A DNA stretch of 64,000 nucleotides from Candidatus Latescibacterota bacterium (lineage in GTDB: Bacteria > Latescibacterota > UBA2968 > UBA8231). Both the position numbers and the translations under genes were made by a program. Position 1 is the first letter of the stretch. The number at the start of each line of letters is the position of its first letter. Below, piece after piece: positions 33,773 to 42,863 of this stretch. The notes under the pieces were generated by a model. That model was given only the letters and a program-made list of their open reading frames with translations. It ran no database searches and was not told the origin of the DNA. Location: the NCBI GenBank assembly GCA_022819745.1, contig JAJEGS010000017.1, positions 1 through 64,000 on the forward strand, read 5' to 3'.

Positions 33773-34000
33773 ATGCGCATTCCCGGACAGCGAATCAAGC
33801 GAACGCGACTAATTCAGACTGATAAGTTTGTGGTTGCGGTAGAAGTCGAGATGGTCGTCCCTGCCGATGACCCGAGTGAGCCGTGCTATGAATCTGAAAC
33901 GATTCAACTCCTGCGGGAGATCAAGGAGCATGCCGAGCGGGAAGATGTGGCTTGGTTGACCAAAAAAGGCAAGGTGTACGCTGCCGTGGATGCAGCGTAA
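33773..34000 (+). CDS. Small partner of the DUF4258 protein, candidate antitoxin
   Basis: 75 residues. The N-terminal half is a beta-rich segment (RTRLIQTDKFVVAVEVEMVVPADDPSEP) and the C-terminal half is a helix (IQLLREIKEHAERED) followed by LTKKGKVYAAV. It has no cysteine pairs and no clear HTH. The 3-base spacing behind a DUF4258 gene suggests an antitoxin role; I recognise no family. Confidence 0.6.
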   Translation: MRIPGQRIKRTRLIQTDKFVVAVEVEMVVPADDPSEPCYESETIQLLREIKEHAEREDVAWLTKKGKVYAAVDAA

Positions 34001-34011
34001 GATTTCATACT

Positions 34012-34590
34012 ATGGCCAAAATAGACCGTAAAAAGCTCATCCTTGAAGAAGCGGCCCGCCTCTTTTCGGCCAAGCGCTTCGACGAAGTGCTCATGGACGA
34101 TATTGCCCACCAAGCTGGAGTCGGCAAGGGGACGATCTACACGTACTTTGCCGACAAAGAAGAACTGTATTTTGCGGTGGTTTTTGAAGGCATCCGGCGG
34201 CTCAACGAGCAACTCCAGCGCAAGGCCAATCGTCAGCCGAATCCCGAAGATGAACTTCGCCGGATGGTCCACGCCATCGTCTCCTTCTTCAGCCAGAACC
34301 GCTTCTTCTTCCGCTTGATGTCTCACGAGGACGGTGGGGGCGAAGGTGGCAGGGGCGAAAACCGCAAGCGCTGGCGTGAGGAACGGCGCATCCAACTCGC
34401 AGCAATCGAAACGGTCCTACAAAACGGCGCTGAACAGGGCGTCTTCTCCGTCGAGCACCCACAGGTCGAAACCGCTATCCTCCGCGACATGGTGCGCTCA
34501 GTGATGATCCACGCGAGGGGCCTGAGCGTCGAGGCAATGGTCGATACCATCATGCGCATCTTCCTCCAAGGCGTACGCAAGAAGCCCTAG
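34012..34590 (+). CDS. TetR/AcrR family transcriptional regulator
   Basis: 192 residues from MAKIDRKK at 34012; a longer upstream reading overlaps the previous gene and is not family-like. The N-terminal HTH is canonical: ILEEAARLFSAKRFDEVLMDDIAHQAGVGKGTIYTYF. The C-terminal ligand domain includes a Gly/Glu-rich loop (EDGGGEGGRGEN). TetR regulators mostly repress efflux or catabolic genes nearby. No obvious efflux gene is adjacent; the palindromic operator at 16735-16760 is of the right type but 17 kb away, so any link is speculative. Confidence 0.88.
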   Translation: MAKIDRKKLILEEAARLFSAKRFDEVLMDDIAHQAGVGKGTIYTYFADKEELYFAVVFEGIRRLNEQLQRKANRQPNPEDELRRMVHAIVSFFSQNRFFFRLMSHEDGGGEGGRGENRKRWREERRIQLAAIETVLQNGAEQGVFSVEHPQVETAILRDMVRSVMIHARGLSVEAMVDTIMRIFLQGVRKKP

Positions 34591-34648
34591 GCGACACTCG
34601 TGCTATCTATGTATATTAAAACGTCTCTTGGCTAAAGGACTTTCCGAT

Positions 34649-35362
34649 ATGGAATCTATCGCAACAGATGATATACGCGCAATGCCCTGTTACAGCATTC
34701 CCGAGGCTGCTCACTACCTGCGCATTCCCGAGACTACCCTTCGCTCTTGGGTGCGAGGCCGCAAGTACCCTACTAGCAAGGGAGACCGGTTCTTCCAGCC
34801 TGTGATCGAGCTACCAGACGATAGCCAGAATCTTCTATCCTTTATCAATCTGACCGAAATCCACGTGCTTGATGCCATCCGCCGCGACCATCGCATATCA
34901 CTGCACAAGGTCAGGATCGCTATCGACTTCATCAAAGAAGAACTAAAGTCTGATCACCCTCTCGCATACCACAAGCTCGAAACTGATGGCTTGGATCTCT
35001 TTGTCGAGGAATACGGTCAACTCATAAATGTTTCTCAAACTGGACAACTGGCACTTCGGGAACTATTGCAGGCGCATCTGCGGCGCATTGACAGGGATTC
35101 GGCTGGTTATGCTCGGAGGCTATACCCTTTCACTCGCAAGCGTCTAGGCCAACAACTTATAGAAGAACCCAAGGCAATCGTCATTGATCCTCGCATATCT
35201 TTTGGTCGCCCGGTGCTTGCAGGCACGGGAATTCCTACAGCTATTATTGCCGAACGCTATAAGGCTGGGGAGGCAATCGGTGCATTAGCGGACGACTATG
35301 GCCGCCCGACGCTTGAGATCGAAGAAGCAATCCGCTGTGAGTTATACACCCGAGCAGCCTGA
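34649..35362 (+). CDS. HTH/DUF433 protein, probable antitoxin
   Basis: 237 residues from the ATG at 34649, with AAAGGA nine bases upstream. An N-terminal MerR-like helix-turn-helix (YSIPEAAHYLRIPETTLRSWVRG) binds DNA. The C-terminal DUF433 domain (about the last 60 residues) has IDPRISFGRPVLAGTGIPTAIIAERYKAGEAIGALADDYG. DUF433 proteins typically pair with PIN-like toxins, and the next gene overlaps it by 26 bases. It would neutralise the toxin and repress the operon; this is inferred from family behaviour. Confidence 0.83.
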   Translation: MESIATDDIRAMPCYSIPEAAHYLRIPETTLRSWVRGRKYPTSKGDRFFQPVIELPDDSQNLLSFINLTEIHVLDAIRRDHRISLHKVRIAIDFIKEELKSDHPLAYHKLETDGLDLFVEEYGQLINVSQTGQLALRELLQAHLRRIDRDSAGYARRLYPFTRKRLGQQLIEEPKAIVIDPRISFGRPVLAGTGIPTAIIAERYKAGEAIGALADDYGRPTLEIEEAIRCELYTRAA

Positions 35363-35753
35363 TCCACTTGTTTTCTTTATTGACCGTTCTCTAGGGAAGA
35401 AGACGATTGCCGAAGCTCTCAAGCAAGAGGGCGCTGAGGTTTATGTCCACGACGACCTATTCCCCGCTGACACCGAAGACGAACATTGGCTCCGCGAAGT
35501 CGGCAATAGAAAATGGGTCGTTCTCACCAAGGATCTCAGGATCAGATACCGAACGTCTGAGCGCCTAGCCGTCAAAGCGGCCAACATAGCCATGTTTACA
35601 CTTACTGCCCGAGATTGTCAGGGCAGCGAAATGGCCGATATATTCGTCAAGGCACTTCCCCGGATAACTCGTTTCCTCAAAGAGAATCAACCCCCGTTCA
35701 TTGCGAAGGTGACCAGAAGGGGCGATGTCTCGATGCTGGTCGATCTCCATTAA
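35337..35753 (+). CDS. PIN-like (DUF5615/VapC-type) ribonuclease toxin
   Basis: About 138 residues starting at GTG 35337 inside the end of the DUF433 gene. The PIN-like fold shows VFFIDRSLGKKTIAEALKQEG with the first Asp, EDEHWLREVG, and WVVLTKDLRIRY with the next acidic residue. These are the metal-binding positions of PIN RNases. The start codon is uncertain; other GTG/TTG codons lie upstream in the overlap. With the preceding DUF433 gene it forms a type II toxin-antitoxin pair. Confidence 0.78.
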   Translation: MSYTPEQPDPLVFFIDRSLGKKTIAEALKQEGAEVYVHDDLFPADTEDEHWLREVGNRKWVVLTKDLRIRYRTSERLAVKAANIAMFTLTARDCQGSEMADIFVKALPRITRFLKENQPPFIAKVTRRGDVSMLVDLH

Positions 35754-36100
35754 CGCCCAAAGCCAATACGTTCTAAGGCACGATAATCTTGGGGATCACC
35801 TCTTAGACGGCCTGCGTTCCGGCATCTGGGACGCATTTCAACCTATCCAGACCACTTACCCGTAGCCAAAATTTGACGGGATCAGTTGGCCCTGCATTCT
35901 CCGTGCCAACATCAACCGCGCAATAGTCGTCACCCTCGGTGGCCATTGCGCTTCTTGGGAGTACCGGAAAGCGGGTGTGAACGGAGCGGAATATGCCCAT
36001 TGCGGAGATTCTAGGCTTGGAATACGATGAAATCAAGAACTTTCGCGGTCCCGTGCGACGCGGGACCTGATCTCTAACCCTACACTATGAGGAATCTCTT
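35754..36100. other. Intergenic gap with no recognisable gene
   Basis: Short open frames occur on both strands but none has a ribosome binding site or family resemblance. The last 40 bases before 36101 carry AGGAATCTCTTATG, which fits as ribosome binding site and start of the leucine-rich-repeat pseudogene. Confidence 0.5.
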
Positions 36101-37419
36101 ATGACCGTACTTTTCATTGTTTTCGCGCTGGCGTTGGCCGCTTGCGGTAGTCAAGAAAGCGTCACCGCACCCGTCCAGTCGCACCCGCAAGCGGCTAAGA
36201 CGGGCGAAGCGGTTCTATAGGAAGGGTCAGCGGCTACGGACCGGGCCGTACTGGTGGCGCTCTATGAAGCCATCGGCAATAAACCCGACCCCGAATACGA
36301 CGACTGGGACAATTGGCTTTGCGAGGCTCCCTTAGACCAATGGGACGGCGTAACTACGGATGAAAACGGCCGCGTCACGGGTCTAGACCTCATGTACTAC
36401 GAGTTGCGCGGGTCGATACCACCCGAATTGGGAAACCTCAGCAGCTTGCAATACCTGAACCTCAGCGACAATGAGTTGCGCGGGTCGATTCCGTCCGAGT
36501 TGGGTAATCTCAGCAACCTGCAATATCTAGACCTCCGCGGCAACGAGTTGATCGGGCTGATACCATCCGAATTGGGCAGTCTCGATAACCTGCAATACCT
36601 CGACCTCAGATTCAACGGGCTGCGTGGGTCAATTCCGTCCGAGTTGGGTAATCTCGGCAACCTACAATACCTAGGCCTTCGCGAAAACGGGTTGTGTGAG
36701 TCAATTCCGACCGAATTGGGCAATCTCGGTAGCCTGCAATACCTAGACCTCGACAGAAACGATTTAAGCGGGTCAATTCCGACCGAACTAGGCAACCTCA
36801 GTAGCCTACAACGCCTCGACTTCGGATACAACGACTTGCGCGGGCCGATACCCCCTGAGTTGGCCCAACTCGACAGCCTACAATACCTCGGCCTCGGCGG
36901 GAACCAGTTGAGCGGCTGCATACCGTCAGCCTTGTTTGATCTAGAACGGCATGACTTGGGCCAAACGGATCTATCCGTATGTAGCGCAGACGACGAAAAA
37001 TCTACGCCGGTAGAGCTCGAACCGGAACCGATTGCAGGTGAGATAACGCCTGAAATCGTCGGCTTATACAGCACGCTGGTCTCTACTTTTACGAATATCT
37101 TCTTCGCCGCGCTGGTTCCCGGTACGACGTCGGTGCCGGGGGAAGGCGGCGGCTCGGCAGAGATCTCAGGCAACGATTGGACGTTGCAGGATTATTCGCC
37201 CGATGGCGAGTTGATAGTCAACGGAGCCATAAATGTCGGCCTAGACCAGACGCCCATTCCGCTGACCGGGGAGGTTACCCTTTCTGGATCGCATGAGGCC
37301 GAGTTGATACTCAATATGGAACTTTCGGTTGATGCCGACGGCTTTCTGCTACTGGGACGATAACCATTAACGGCGTAGAATTTGACGTCGCCGAAGTCTC
37401 GGCGGCGGCCGCTGGATAA
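36101..37419 (+). pseudogene. Leucine-rich-repeat lipoprotein gene broken by a stop codon and a probable frameshift
   Basis: From ATG 36101 the frame encodes a lipoprotein signal (MTVLFIVFALALAAC) and reaches an in-frame TAG at 36218-36220. It then continues in the same frame into ATDRAVLVALYEAIG, the usual start of plant-type LRR domains, followed by eight to nine 24-residue repeats (LRGSIPSELGNLSNLQYLDL type). Near 37350 the frame seems to slip: the current frame stops at 37363, but the -1 frame continues GTITINGVEFDVAEV to a stop at 37417-37419. An internal GTG at 36254 could start a protein without export signal, which makes little sense for a surface LRR. Sequencing error is an alternative to decay. 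Confidence 0.75.
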
Positions 37420-37425
37420 CAGGCC

Positions 37426-37611
37426 GTGCGGCTTTGGTATTTGGTCGCGGCCCTAGCTTGGTGCTGGGGCTGCAACCGCGGTCTCGATGCCGAAGCCATA
37501 GGGCGGACGAGAATCGCCAGTCGGTTGCGCTTTGTCAGTGAGTGGACTGCGAACGTGAGGAGATGGTTGTATCGTCTAACGCGAAGCAGACGACGAAGGA
37601 GTGAACTCTAG
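37426..37611 (+). CDS. Doubtful small ORF with signal-like N terminus
   Basis: 61 residues from a GTG. The N terminus RLWYLVAALAWCWGC resembles a lipoprotein signal, but the rest is Arg-rich and family-free. It lies directly after the LRR pseudogene and may be decayed sequence. Confidence 0.2.
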   Translation: MRLWYLVAALAWCWGCNRGLDAEAIGRTRIASRLRFVSEWTANVRRWLYRLTRSRRRRSEL

Positions 37612-37659
37612 GCGAGAGCACCAGATCGAGCTATATCGGGGATTTCTTCTATACCGTAG

Positions 37660-38052
37660 TTACTGTGCATAGCTCATCCAACAAGAGACATACCCCGGTT
37701 TAGGAAGGCTATCTCCACGGATGGAATGCCCGGAAGCGTCCTTTCCGTAGTAAGCTACATTACCGTTAGCACAGAAGTTGATTAAAAGGTCGAAGTGTTC
37801 TGTCTCCCACTGTAGATCTATGCTGCCTCCGCTAAATGGAACTATCCATACCTGCTTTACTACGCTCAATTCAGACTCGTCAACTAGCTGAAAAAGAAAA
37901 TCGCGAATAGCATCCAGTGTTTGTTTTTCAAAGGTCGGCGATCCCTGCCTATCCCAATCCTCTTCGAGAGCTAATATCCTTTCTTCAGCGTCATCTACGA
38001 TTTCGTCAATGGCTTGCCTGCTGGTAAGTTTTATATCTTTTGCCTTAATCAT
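37660..38052 (-). CDS. Hypothetical protein
   Basis: 130 residues from the ATG at 38052 (MIKAKDIKLTSRQAIDEIVDDAEERI). The N-terminal half is helical and acidic; the C-terminal half is beta-rich (VWIVPFSGGSIDLQWETEHFDLLINF, NVAYYGKDASGHSIRGD). There is no signal or membrane segment. The C-terminal pattern recalls small proteins of unknown function found near toxin-antitoxin loci, but I cannot name a family. A longer reading to 38115 has Cys/Gly-rich residues and no ribosome binding site. Confidence 0.6.
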   Translation of the reverse strand: MIKAKDIKLTSRQAIDEIVDDAEERILALEEDWDRQGSPTFEKQTLDAIRDFLFQLVDESELSVVKQVWIVPFSGGSIDLQWETEHFDLLINFCANGNVAYYGKDASGHSIRGDSLPKPGYVSCWMSYAQ

Positions 38053-38189
38053 CAGAATATTTGTCCTGAAGTGCGCCAAATAAGCGGCGCAACGGCCGCC
38101 GTAGCCGACGACCATTGCGTTGCCTATTATTCAAGGTAGAAGCCCCAAGCAGCCTCTTGTTTTTAACCTTGTCGTCGTTCCGTGACCCC

Positions 38190-39797
38190 TCAAAACTGCC
38201 GCTCACCATCAATAGCTGCATCCCAACGCTGCGAGTACAAATAATCCATCGCGGCCTGCGTAGCGGTAGGCGAGCCAATCTGTTGCAGGGCACTGAGCGC
38301 GAACGCGCCCACGTGACCGCAGGAATCGTCTAGCGCCCTAAAGAGCTGGGGTTCTAACGGAGCGGCCGCTTGGCCGAGCTGGGCGCACGCTATCGCCGCA
38401 TTGGTCCGCACTTGGTCGCGCGGCACCCAACGGCGGCCGGCTTCCTCCTGCCAGTTTGGATGATCAGCCGAGAGCATTTGTCCCAAAGCTTCCACTGGTA
38501 CGCCTTGCGCGATATTGCCCAGCGCCACGAGGGCCGTGCGCACCAAGCGATGCGAGCCATTTTCGAGACTCCGCGTCAAAGCTGGGACCGCTGCCGCCGC
38601 GTGCGAATCCATCTCGCCGAGGGCAAAGGCGGCGTTGACTTGAGTCCACTCGCTTTCGTCCGCCAGCAGCCCACAAAGCGCCTCGACCGCAGGTTCGCCA
38701 ACCGCCGCCAAAGCCTGCGCTGCATCTTCCATGTTAGTCGCCCCCTCGTTCCAAGCGGGCGGTGCTTCGTGTTGGTCGGCCTCACGACCTACGGCGCGCA
38801 ACGCTTTGGCCAGCGGTGCGACCGCCGGCTCGCCAATCGCGCCCAGCGCATAGGTCGCGGCCGTGCGCATGGCTTGGTGATCAGTGCCCAAGCACTCGAC
38901 GAGCACTGGCACGGCTGCCGCCGCATCAACGCCAAATCCAGCCAATTGCTGTGCCGCCGCCAGCCGCTGGGCCAAATCCATTTCTGGATCGAGTTGAGCG
39001 ATGAGCGCCGCCACGTCTCCGGTGGCCTGTGGCCAGCTATCGTAGCGATCCCGCTTGCCGCACAGCCAGTCCCAAGTGTGCGCCCAAGCCAGTTCCAGAT
39101 CGTAGGGAGACTCAATGCGTTGGGGCTTTTGCCAGTGCATACTTTTGCAGTCCCAAGTCGGTGCCGTCGGCTCGGCGGCTCGCATGTAGATGAACTTGAT
39201 CATGTGCCGATGCCTCGGCAGCAGGCTGACGCCGGCCGCGTGGCCCACGTCGAAATGCGTCAGCGACACCGTGCCAGCCCGACCGGCCAATGGCAAGGCG
39301 CGCGCCCGATCCTCGTCGGTCAGCCCCCGATTGAACTGCGTCCCCGGAATCACGTGCGTCGGCCCCAATTCAACCGGCGAATCCTGCGGGTAGTACATGA
39401 TCCGCGCATAGCGCAGATAGTGCTGGCGCGGGTGTCCCATCGGCGTGTACCCATCCTGATGGCAGTTGCGGCGCAGCCTTTCCTCAGCTTCGACCGCGGG
39501 CACAGCTTCCTCCACCGGCTTGAGCGGATGGCAGTAGCGGTGCGGATGCTCCAAGTAATTCGGGCCTAAGACACTGATGAGCGCGCCGCGTACCTCGGGC
39601 GAGTTGAGCACGTGGCGCATGGCGGGCACGCGCGGCAGGATATTGTTGCCCGGGTTTAGCTCGGAGTCGATGATTTGGTTGAGCCGCTCATAGCACGCCT
39701 CGTGCGTCCCCTCGGGCACGGTCGGCTCAAAGACCAGATAGCCATTGACGATAAACTCGCGCATCTGCTCGTCGGTGAGCAGGATCGGGTCGGTCAT
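38190..39797 (-). CDS. Phytanoyl-CoA dioxygenase-like enzyme fused to HEAT repeats
   Basis: 535 residues. The N-terminal 270 are a PhyH-type Fe(II)/2-oxoglutarate dioxygenase: DEQMREFIVNGYLVFEP, iron ligands in NCHQDGY and a distal His in HFDVGHAAG, and HVIPGTQFNRGL. From about residue 290 the protein is an array of HEAT/PBS-lyase-like repeats (AAATYALGAIGEPAVAPL, AAFALGEMDSHAAAAVPAL). HEAT arrays mediate protein contacts. It lies 31 bases after nadE on the same strand and is probably the last gene of the NAD salvage operon. The substrate and the purpose of the fusion are unknown. Confidence 0.88.
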   Translation of the reverse strand: MTDPILLTDEQMREFIVNGYLVFEPTVPEGTHEACYERLNQIIDSELNPGNNILPRVPAMRHVLNSPEVRGALISVLGPNYLEHPHRYCHPLKPVEEAVPAVEAEERLRRNCHQDGYTPMGHPRQHYLRYARIMYYPQDSPVELGPTHVIPGTQFNRGLTDEDRARALPLAGRAGTVSLTHFDVGHAAGVSLLPRHRHMIKFIYMRAAEPTAPTWDCKSMHWQKPQRIESPYDLELAWAHTWDWLCGKRDRYDSWPQATGDVAALIAQLDPEMDLAQRLAAAQQLAGFGVDAAAAVPVLVECLGTDHQAMRTAATYALGAIGEPAVAPLAKALRAVGREADQHEAPPAWNEGATNMEDAAQALAAVGEPAVEALCGLLADESEWTQVNAAFALGEMDSHAAAAVPALTRSLENGSHRLVRTALVALGNIAQGVPVEALGQMLSADHPNWQEEAGRRWVPRDQVRTNAAIACAQLGQAAAPLEPQLFRALDDSCGHVGAFALSALQQIGSPTATQAAMDYLYSQRWDAAIDGERQF

Positions 39798-39828
39798 AAG
39801 ACAAGCTCCTTCACTATTGAAATGTCAT

Positions 39829-41724
39829 TCAAATCCGCACCTTCAGGGCCTCGGCCTTTAGCTGTTCGCAGCGACGCGGCGCGTACGGGGGCTGTTGGGT
39901 CTCGCGCAAATCAAAGCCAAAGGCGCGCTTGCTCAAAACGATGACTGGCGGCGCTTGAATCCGCTTGAAGTAATTGATCCGCACCTGGCGCTCCACCCAT
40001 TCGAGGTCTTCGATCCAACTGCGCGCGTCCAGGAAGTACGCGCGGAAACGCGCCGCATCGTCCCACTCCAACTTCTCTAGCAACACGCCCTCTATAAACC
40101 ACTGCAACAAATCGCTGCTGTGCCGCCGGTATTCGATGAATTGCCGCAGCACGGCGTCGTGATATCCGTACTTGATCGGATCGCCCAAGCCCTGCGTCAC
40201 GTCTTGGGCTTCCGACAGCTCGGCACTGGGCACCACCGAGCCGTCGAGCAAATTCTCCGGTACCACGACGCGGCCATAAACATCCTCGTTGAGAAAGCGC
40301 GCCAGCGCAAAGACCTGCACCTTGTACAGGTCGGCAATCGGAGCTACCGCACCGCTGACATCCCCGTAGAGCGTGGCGTAGCCCAAAGCAACCTCGGTCT
40401 TGTTGCCGTTGGACGTGAACACGAGTCCGTATTTGGCCGCTAAGCCGGAGAGCACATCGGCAAAGCGGATGCGCGCCTGCACGTTCTCATCCACCAACCG
40501 AGTGTACTCGCCCTCACCCACGGAAAATTCCGCGCCCTGCACGAGAGCGGCGACGGCCTCGTACAGCGATTCTATCGGACAGCAGAGATAATCGACACCT
40601 AGCGCCGCGCACAGCGAGCGGGCATTGTCTTGGGTAACAGCGGCATTAAAACGCGTCGGCATGTTGACCGCAAACACGCGCTCCGGGCCAAAGGCGCGCT
40701 CCAGCAGACAGCAGACCACGCTGGAGTCCACGCCGCCACTCGTCGCAATGAGGAACTTACTCTCCGCACCGCGTACATCGTCCAAGTGTCGCAACCCGGT
40801 GAGGATGCCCGCGTACTGAGCTTCGATCTCGCTTTGGGGCGGCGCGACCTCGCCGCGGCCCGTGAGCACGAGCTGTTCCCGCCACGGACGCGCGCGGCAC
40901 GCAATATCTCCGCTGGACGCGTACGCAGTGCTGTCCCCGTCAAACACAATGATGTTCTTGCCGTTGTTCTGCGCCCCAACTTGGTTGACGTAGAAAAACG
41001 GCAGGGGCGAGCGCGCCAATATCTGGCGCACCACGCGGTTGCGCTTGTCGCTTTTTTGCCAAGTAAAGGGCGAGGACGAGAGGTTGAATACGGCCTCGGC
41101 CCCACGGCGGCGATACAGCGCCAGCGTGTCGAGGGGCTCGCCGCTGTGGCAGTAGTCCTCGCACCACATGTCCTCGCACAGTTGCACGCCAAAGCTAAAG
41201 GACCGTCCGTCCTTGAGCCTCACCTTGTACGGATGCAGCCAGTCCTCCAACAGCCGACCCTCGGCCTCGGCCAAGTGACGCAGCGAGAAAAAGTGCCGAT
41301 CATCGTCAAAAAATCGGTAGTTGGGATGCAGGGTCTTGGGGTGGACGCCGCAGGGCAGCCCGGTGGGCACGGCTTCGCGCACCGCGTATTCGCCGTTGGC
41401 GCACACATAGACGGCATTGTACTTGCGCCGCCGTCCATCTTGTCCCTTGTGGACGGGGTCCACCGCCACATTGCCAAAGATCACGGTCAACCCGGTGCTA
41501 GCCCGGCAAATCTCGTCGCTGTACGCGGCAAAATCCTCCACGTAAGCGTCCATCTCCCACAAGTCGCCGAGGATATAGCCGCTAATGCACAACTCGGAAA
41601 ACACCACGACCTCAGCGCCAGCCCCCCGCGCCTGCTCGATAAAGGCCAGCATCCGCTCCGCATTCAGGTCGGGTCGCCCGGGCTTGACCTCCATCTGCAC
41701 CAAGGCGATTGCGGGCAGACCCAT
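39829..41724 (-). CDS. nadE: Glutamine-dependent NAD+ synthetase
   Basis: 631 residues. The start MGLPAIALVQMEVKPG at 41724 is set by an ATGA overlap with the aminotransferase stop; longer readings have no family similarity. The N-terminal nitrilase domain (about 1-270) shows the Glu in FSELCISGY, a Lys in RRRKYNAVY and the Cys in GVQLCEDMW, and releases ammonia from glutamine. The C-terminal synthetase (about 300-600) has the ATP-pyrophosphatase loop SGGVDSS near residue 326 and NGNKTEVALGYATLYGD. It catalyses the last step from nicotinate adenine dinucleotide to NAD. It is the fourth gene of the operon. Confidence 0.95.
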   Translation of the reverse strand: MGLPAIALVQMEVKPGRPDLNAERMLAFIEQARGAGAEVVVFSELCISGYILGDLWEMDAYVEDFAAYSDEICRASTGLTVIFGNVAVDPVHKGQDGRRRKYNAVYVCANGEYAVREAVPTGLPCGVHPKTLHPNYRFFDDDRHFFSLRHLAEAEGRLLEDWLHPYKVRLKDGRSFSFGVQLCEDMWCEDYCHSGEPLDTLALYRRRGAEAVFNLSSSPFTWQKSDKRNRVVRQILARSPLPFFYVNQVGAQNNGKNIIVFDGDSTAYASSGDIACRARPWREQLVLTGRGEVAPPQSEIEAQYAGILTGLRHLDDVRGAESKFLIATSGGVDSSVVCCLLERAFGPERVFAVNMPTRFNAAVTQDNARSLCAALGVDYLCCPIESLYEAVAALVQGAEFSVGEGEYTRLVDENVQARIRFADVLSGLAAKYGLVFTSNGNKTEVALGYATLYGDVSGAVAPIADLYKVQVFALARFLNEDVYGRVVVPENLLDGSVVPSAELSEAQDVTQGLGDPIKYGYHDAVLRQFIEYRRHSSDLLQWFIEGVLLEKLEWDDAARFRAYFLDARSWIEDLEWVERQVRINYFKRIQAPPVIVLSKRAFGFDLRETQQPPYAPRRCEQLKAEALKVRI

Positions 41725-42851
41725 CAGGCCATCACGGGGACCCGCGCCTGGTGGATGCACTCGGCCAACAGCGGCACACCCTCGCGGACCGCCTCCAGCG
41801 AGGCAAAGCCAAAGGCGAGGCGTATGGCCGGCACGTCCTCGCGCCGGATGTGGAAGCCCTGCCCCCGCGCCACCACTATGCCGCGCTCGGCACACAGGGC
41901 CATCAGGCGATCGCGATCCACATCTTCGGGAAACTCGATCCATAGAAACATACCGCCCACGGGCCGCGACCACGTGCATAAATCGCTCGCGTTTTCTTCG
42001 AGACCAGCGAAGACGGCGTCGCGCTTTTCCTTGAGGATGGCATTGGTCTCTGCTAGGTGCTGCCACAGCCGGTCGCGGAACAGGGCCCCACAGATAGCGG
42101 CCGCCAGCAAGCTATTGCCCCCGTCGTAGCGGCGGTCGAGAATCCGCCCCAGCATGGGCGGCCGAGCCAGCAAATAACCCAACCGCACGCCGGGGCCCAA
42201 AATTTTGGACAGCGAGCCGATGTACAGGACGTTGGGGCTGTCGTCGAGCGCGTAGAGCGCCGGCTCTTCCGGCCCCTCAAAATGCACGTCGCCGTAGCAG
42301 TTGTCTTCCACCACGATAGTCTCGTAGTAGCGCGCCACTTCGAGCAGTTCGAGGCGGCGCTGCCTCGGCATGACCGAGCCGGTGGGATTCTGGTAGGTCG
42401 CCAAGGTATAAATAAAGCGCGGCGGAGTGCCCTTGCGGCGCAAATCCGCCAAAACGTCGGCCAGCGCATCGACGCGCATGCCCTGCTCGTCGAGCGGCAC
42501 CCCGACCAATTCGGCCCCCAACCGCTTGTACGCACCAATCGTCCCGGAATACGTCAGTTCCTCGGTGACGATCACGTCCCCCGGCCCTTCCATCAGCGCC
42601 TCGGCCACCAGCGTAACCGCCTGCATGGAGCCGTTCATCAACGCGATGTGGTCGGCGGACACGTCGATGCCCTCGCGCTTGGATTCGCGCATGGCCATGA
42701 CCTCGCGCAAGCCCTGGTGGCCCATGTCGCCGGGATAGTTCACCAGCGTCGCACCTAATTCGCGCACGGCTTCACTGGCGGCTTCGGCCAGCGCCTCCGT
42801 GGGAAACGAGCCGGGATCTGTGCGTCCACTGCCAAAATCGTATTTGTTCAT
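41724..42851 (-). CDS. PLP-dependent aminotransferase (class I/II, MocR/LysN-like)
   Basis: 375 residues, fold type I. Seen: MNGSMQAVTLVAEALM near the cofactor site, TYQNPTGSVMPRQRRLELL (family Asn-Pro-Thr-Gly), VEDNCYGDVHF with the pyridine-binding Asp, and GSLSKILGPGVRLGYL with the Schiff-base Lys. The closest relatives are 2-aminoadipate/aromatic aminotransferases and the enzyme domain of MocR regulators, here without the HTH. It is encoded between pncB and nadE, 12 bases after the former and overlapping the latter. Why an aminotransferase is in this operon is unclear. Confidence 0.88.
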   Translation of the reverse strand: MNKYDFGSGRTDPGSFPTEALAEAASEAVRELGATLVNYPGDMGHQGLREVMAMRESKREGIDVSADHIALMNGSMQAVTLVAEALMEGPGDVIVTEELTYSGTIGAYKRLGAELVGVPLDEQGMRVDALADVLADLRRKGTPPRFIYTLATYQNPTGSVMPRQRRLELLEVARYYETIVVEDNCYGDVHFEGPEEPALYALDDSPNVLYIGSLSKILGPGVRLGYLLARPPMLGRILDRRYDGGNSLLAAAICGALFRDRLWQHLAETNAILKEKRDAVFAGLEENASDLCTWSRPVGGMFLWIEFPEDVDRDRLMALCAERGIVVARGQGFHIRREDVPAIRLAFGFASLEAVREGVPLLAECIHQARVPVMA

Positions 42852-42863
42852 AACACGCTCCTT

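Noticed and set aside
36254..36960. CRISPR-like periodicity
   Set aside because: The 72-base periodic similarity is that of 24-residue leucine-rich repeats in one coding frame, without conserved direct repeats and unique spacers.
36254..37363. The LRR frame as an intact gene starting at GTG 36254
   Set aside because: The same frame extends upstream through a stop codon to a lipoprotein signal at 36101, and an LRR protein of this type without signal is unlikely.
38370..39569. A 399-codon plus-strand open frame
   Set aside because: Antisense to the PhyH-HEAT gene, Arg/His-rich, with no family similarity.
40630..42129. A 499-codon plus-strand open frame
   Set aside because: Antisense to nadE and the aminotransferase, both with clear catalytic motifs.
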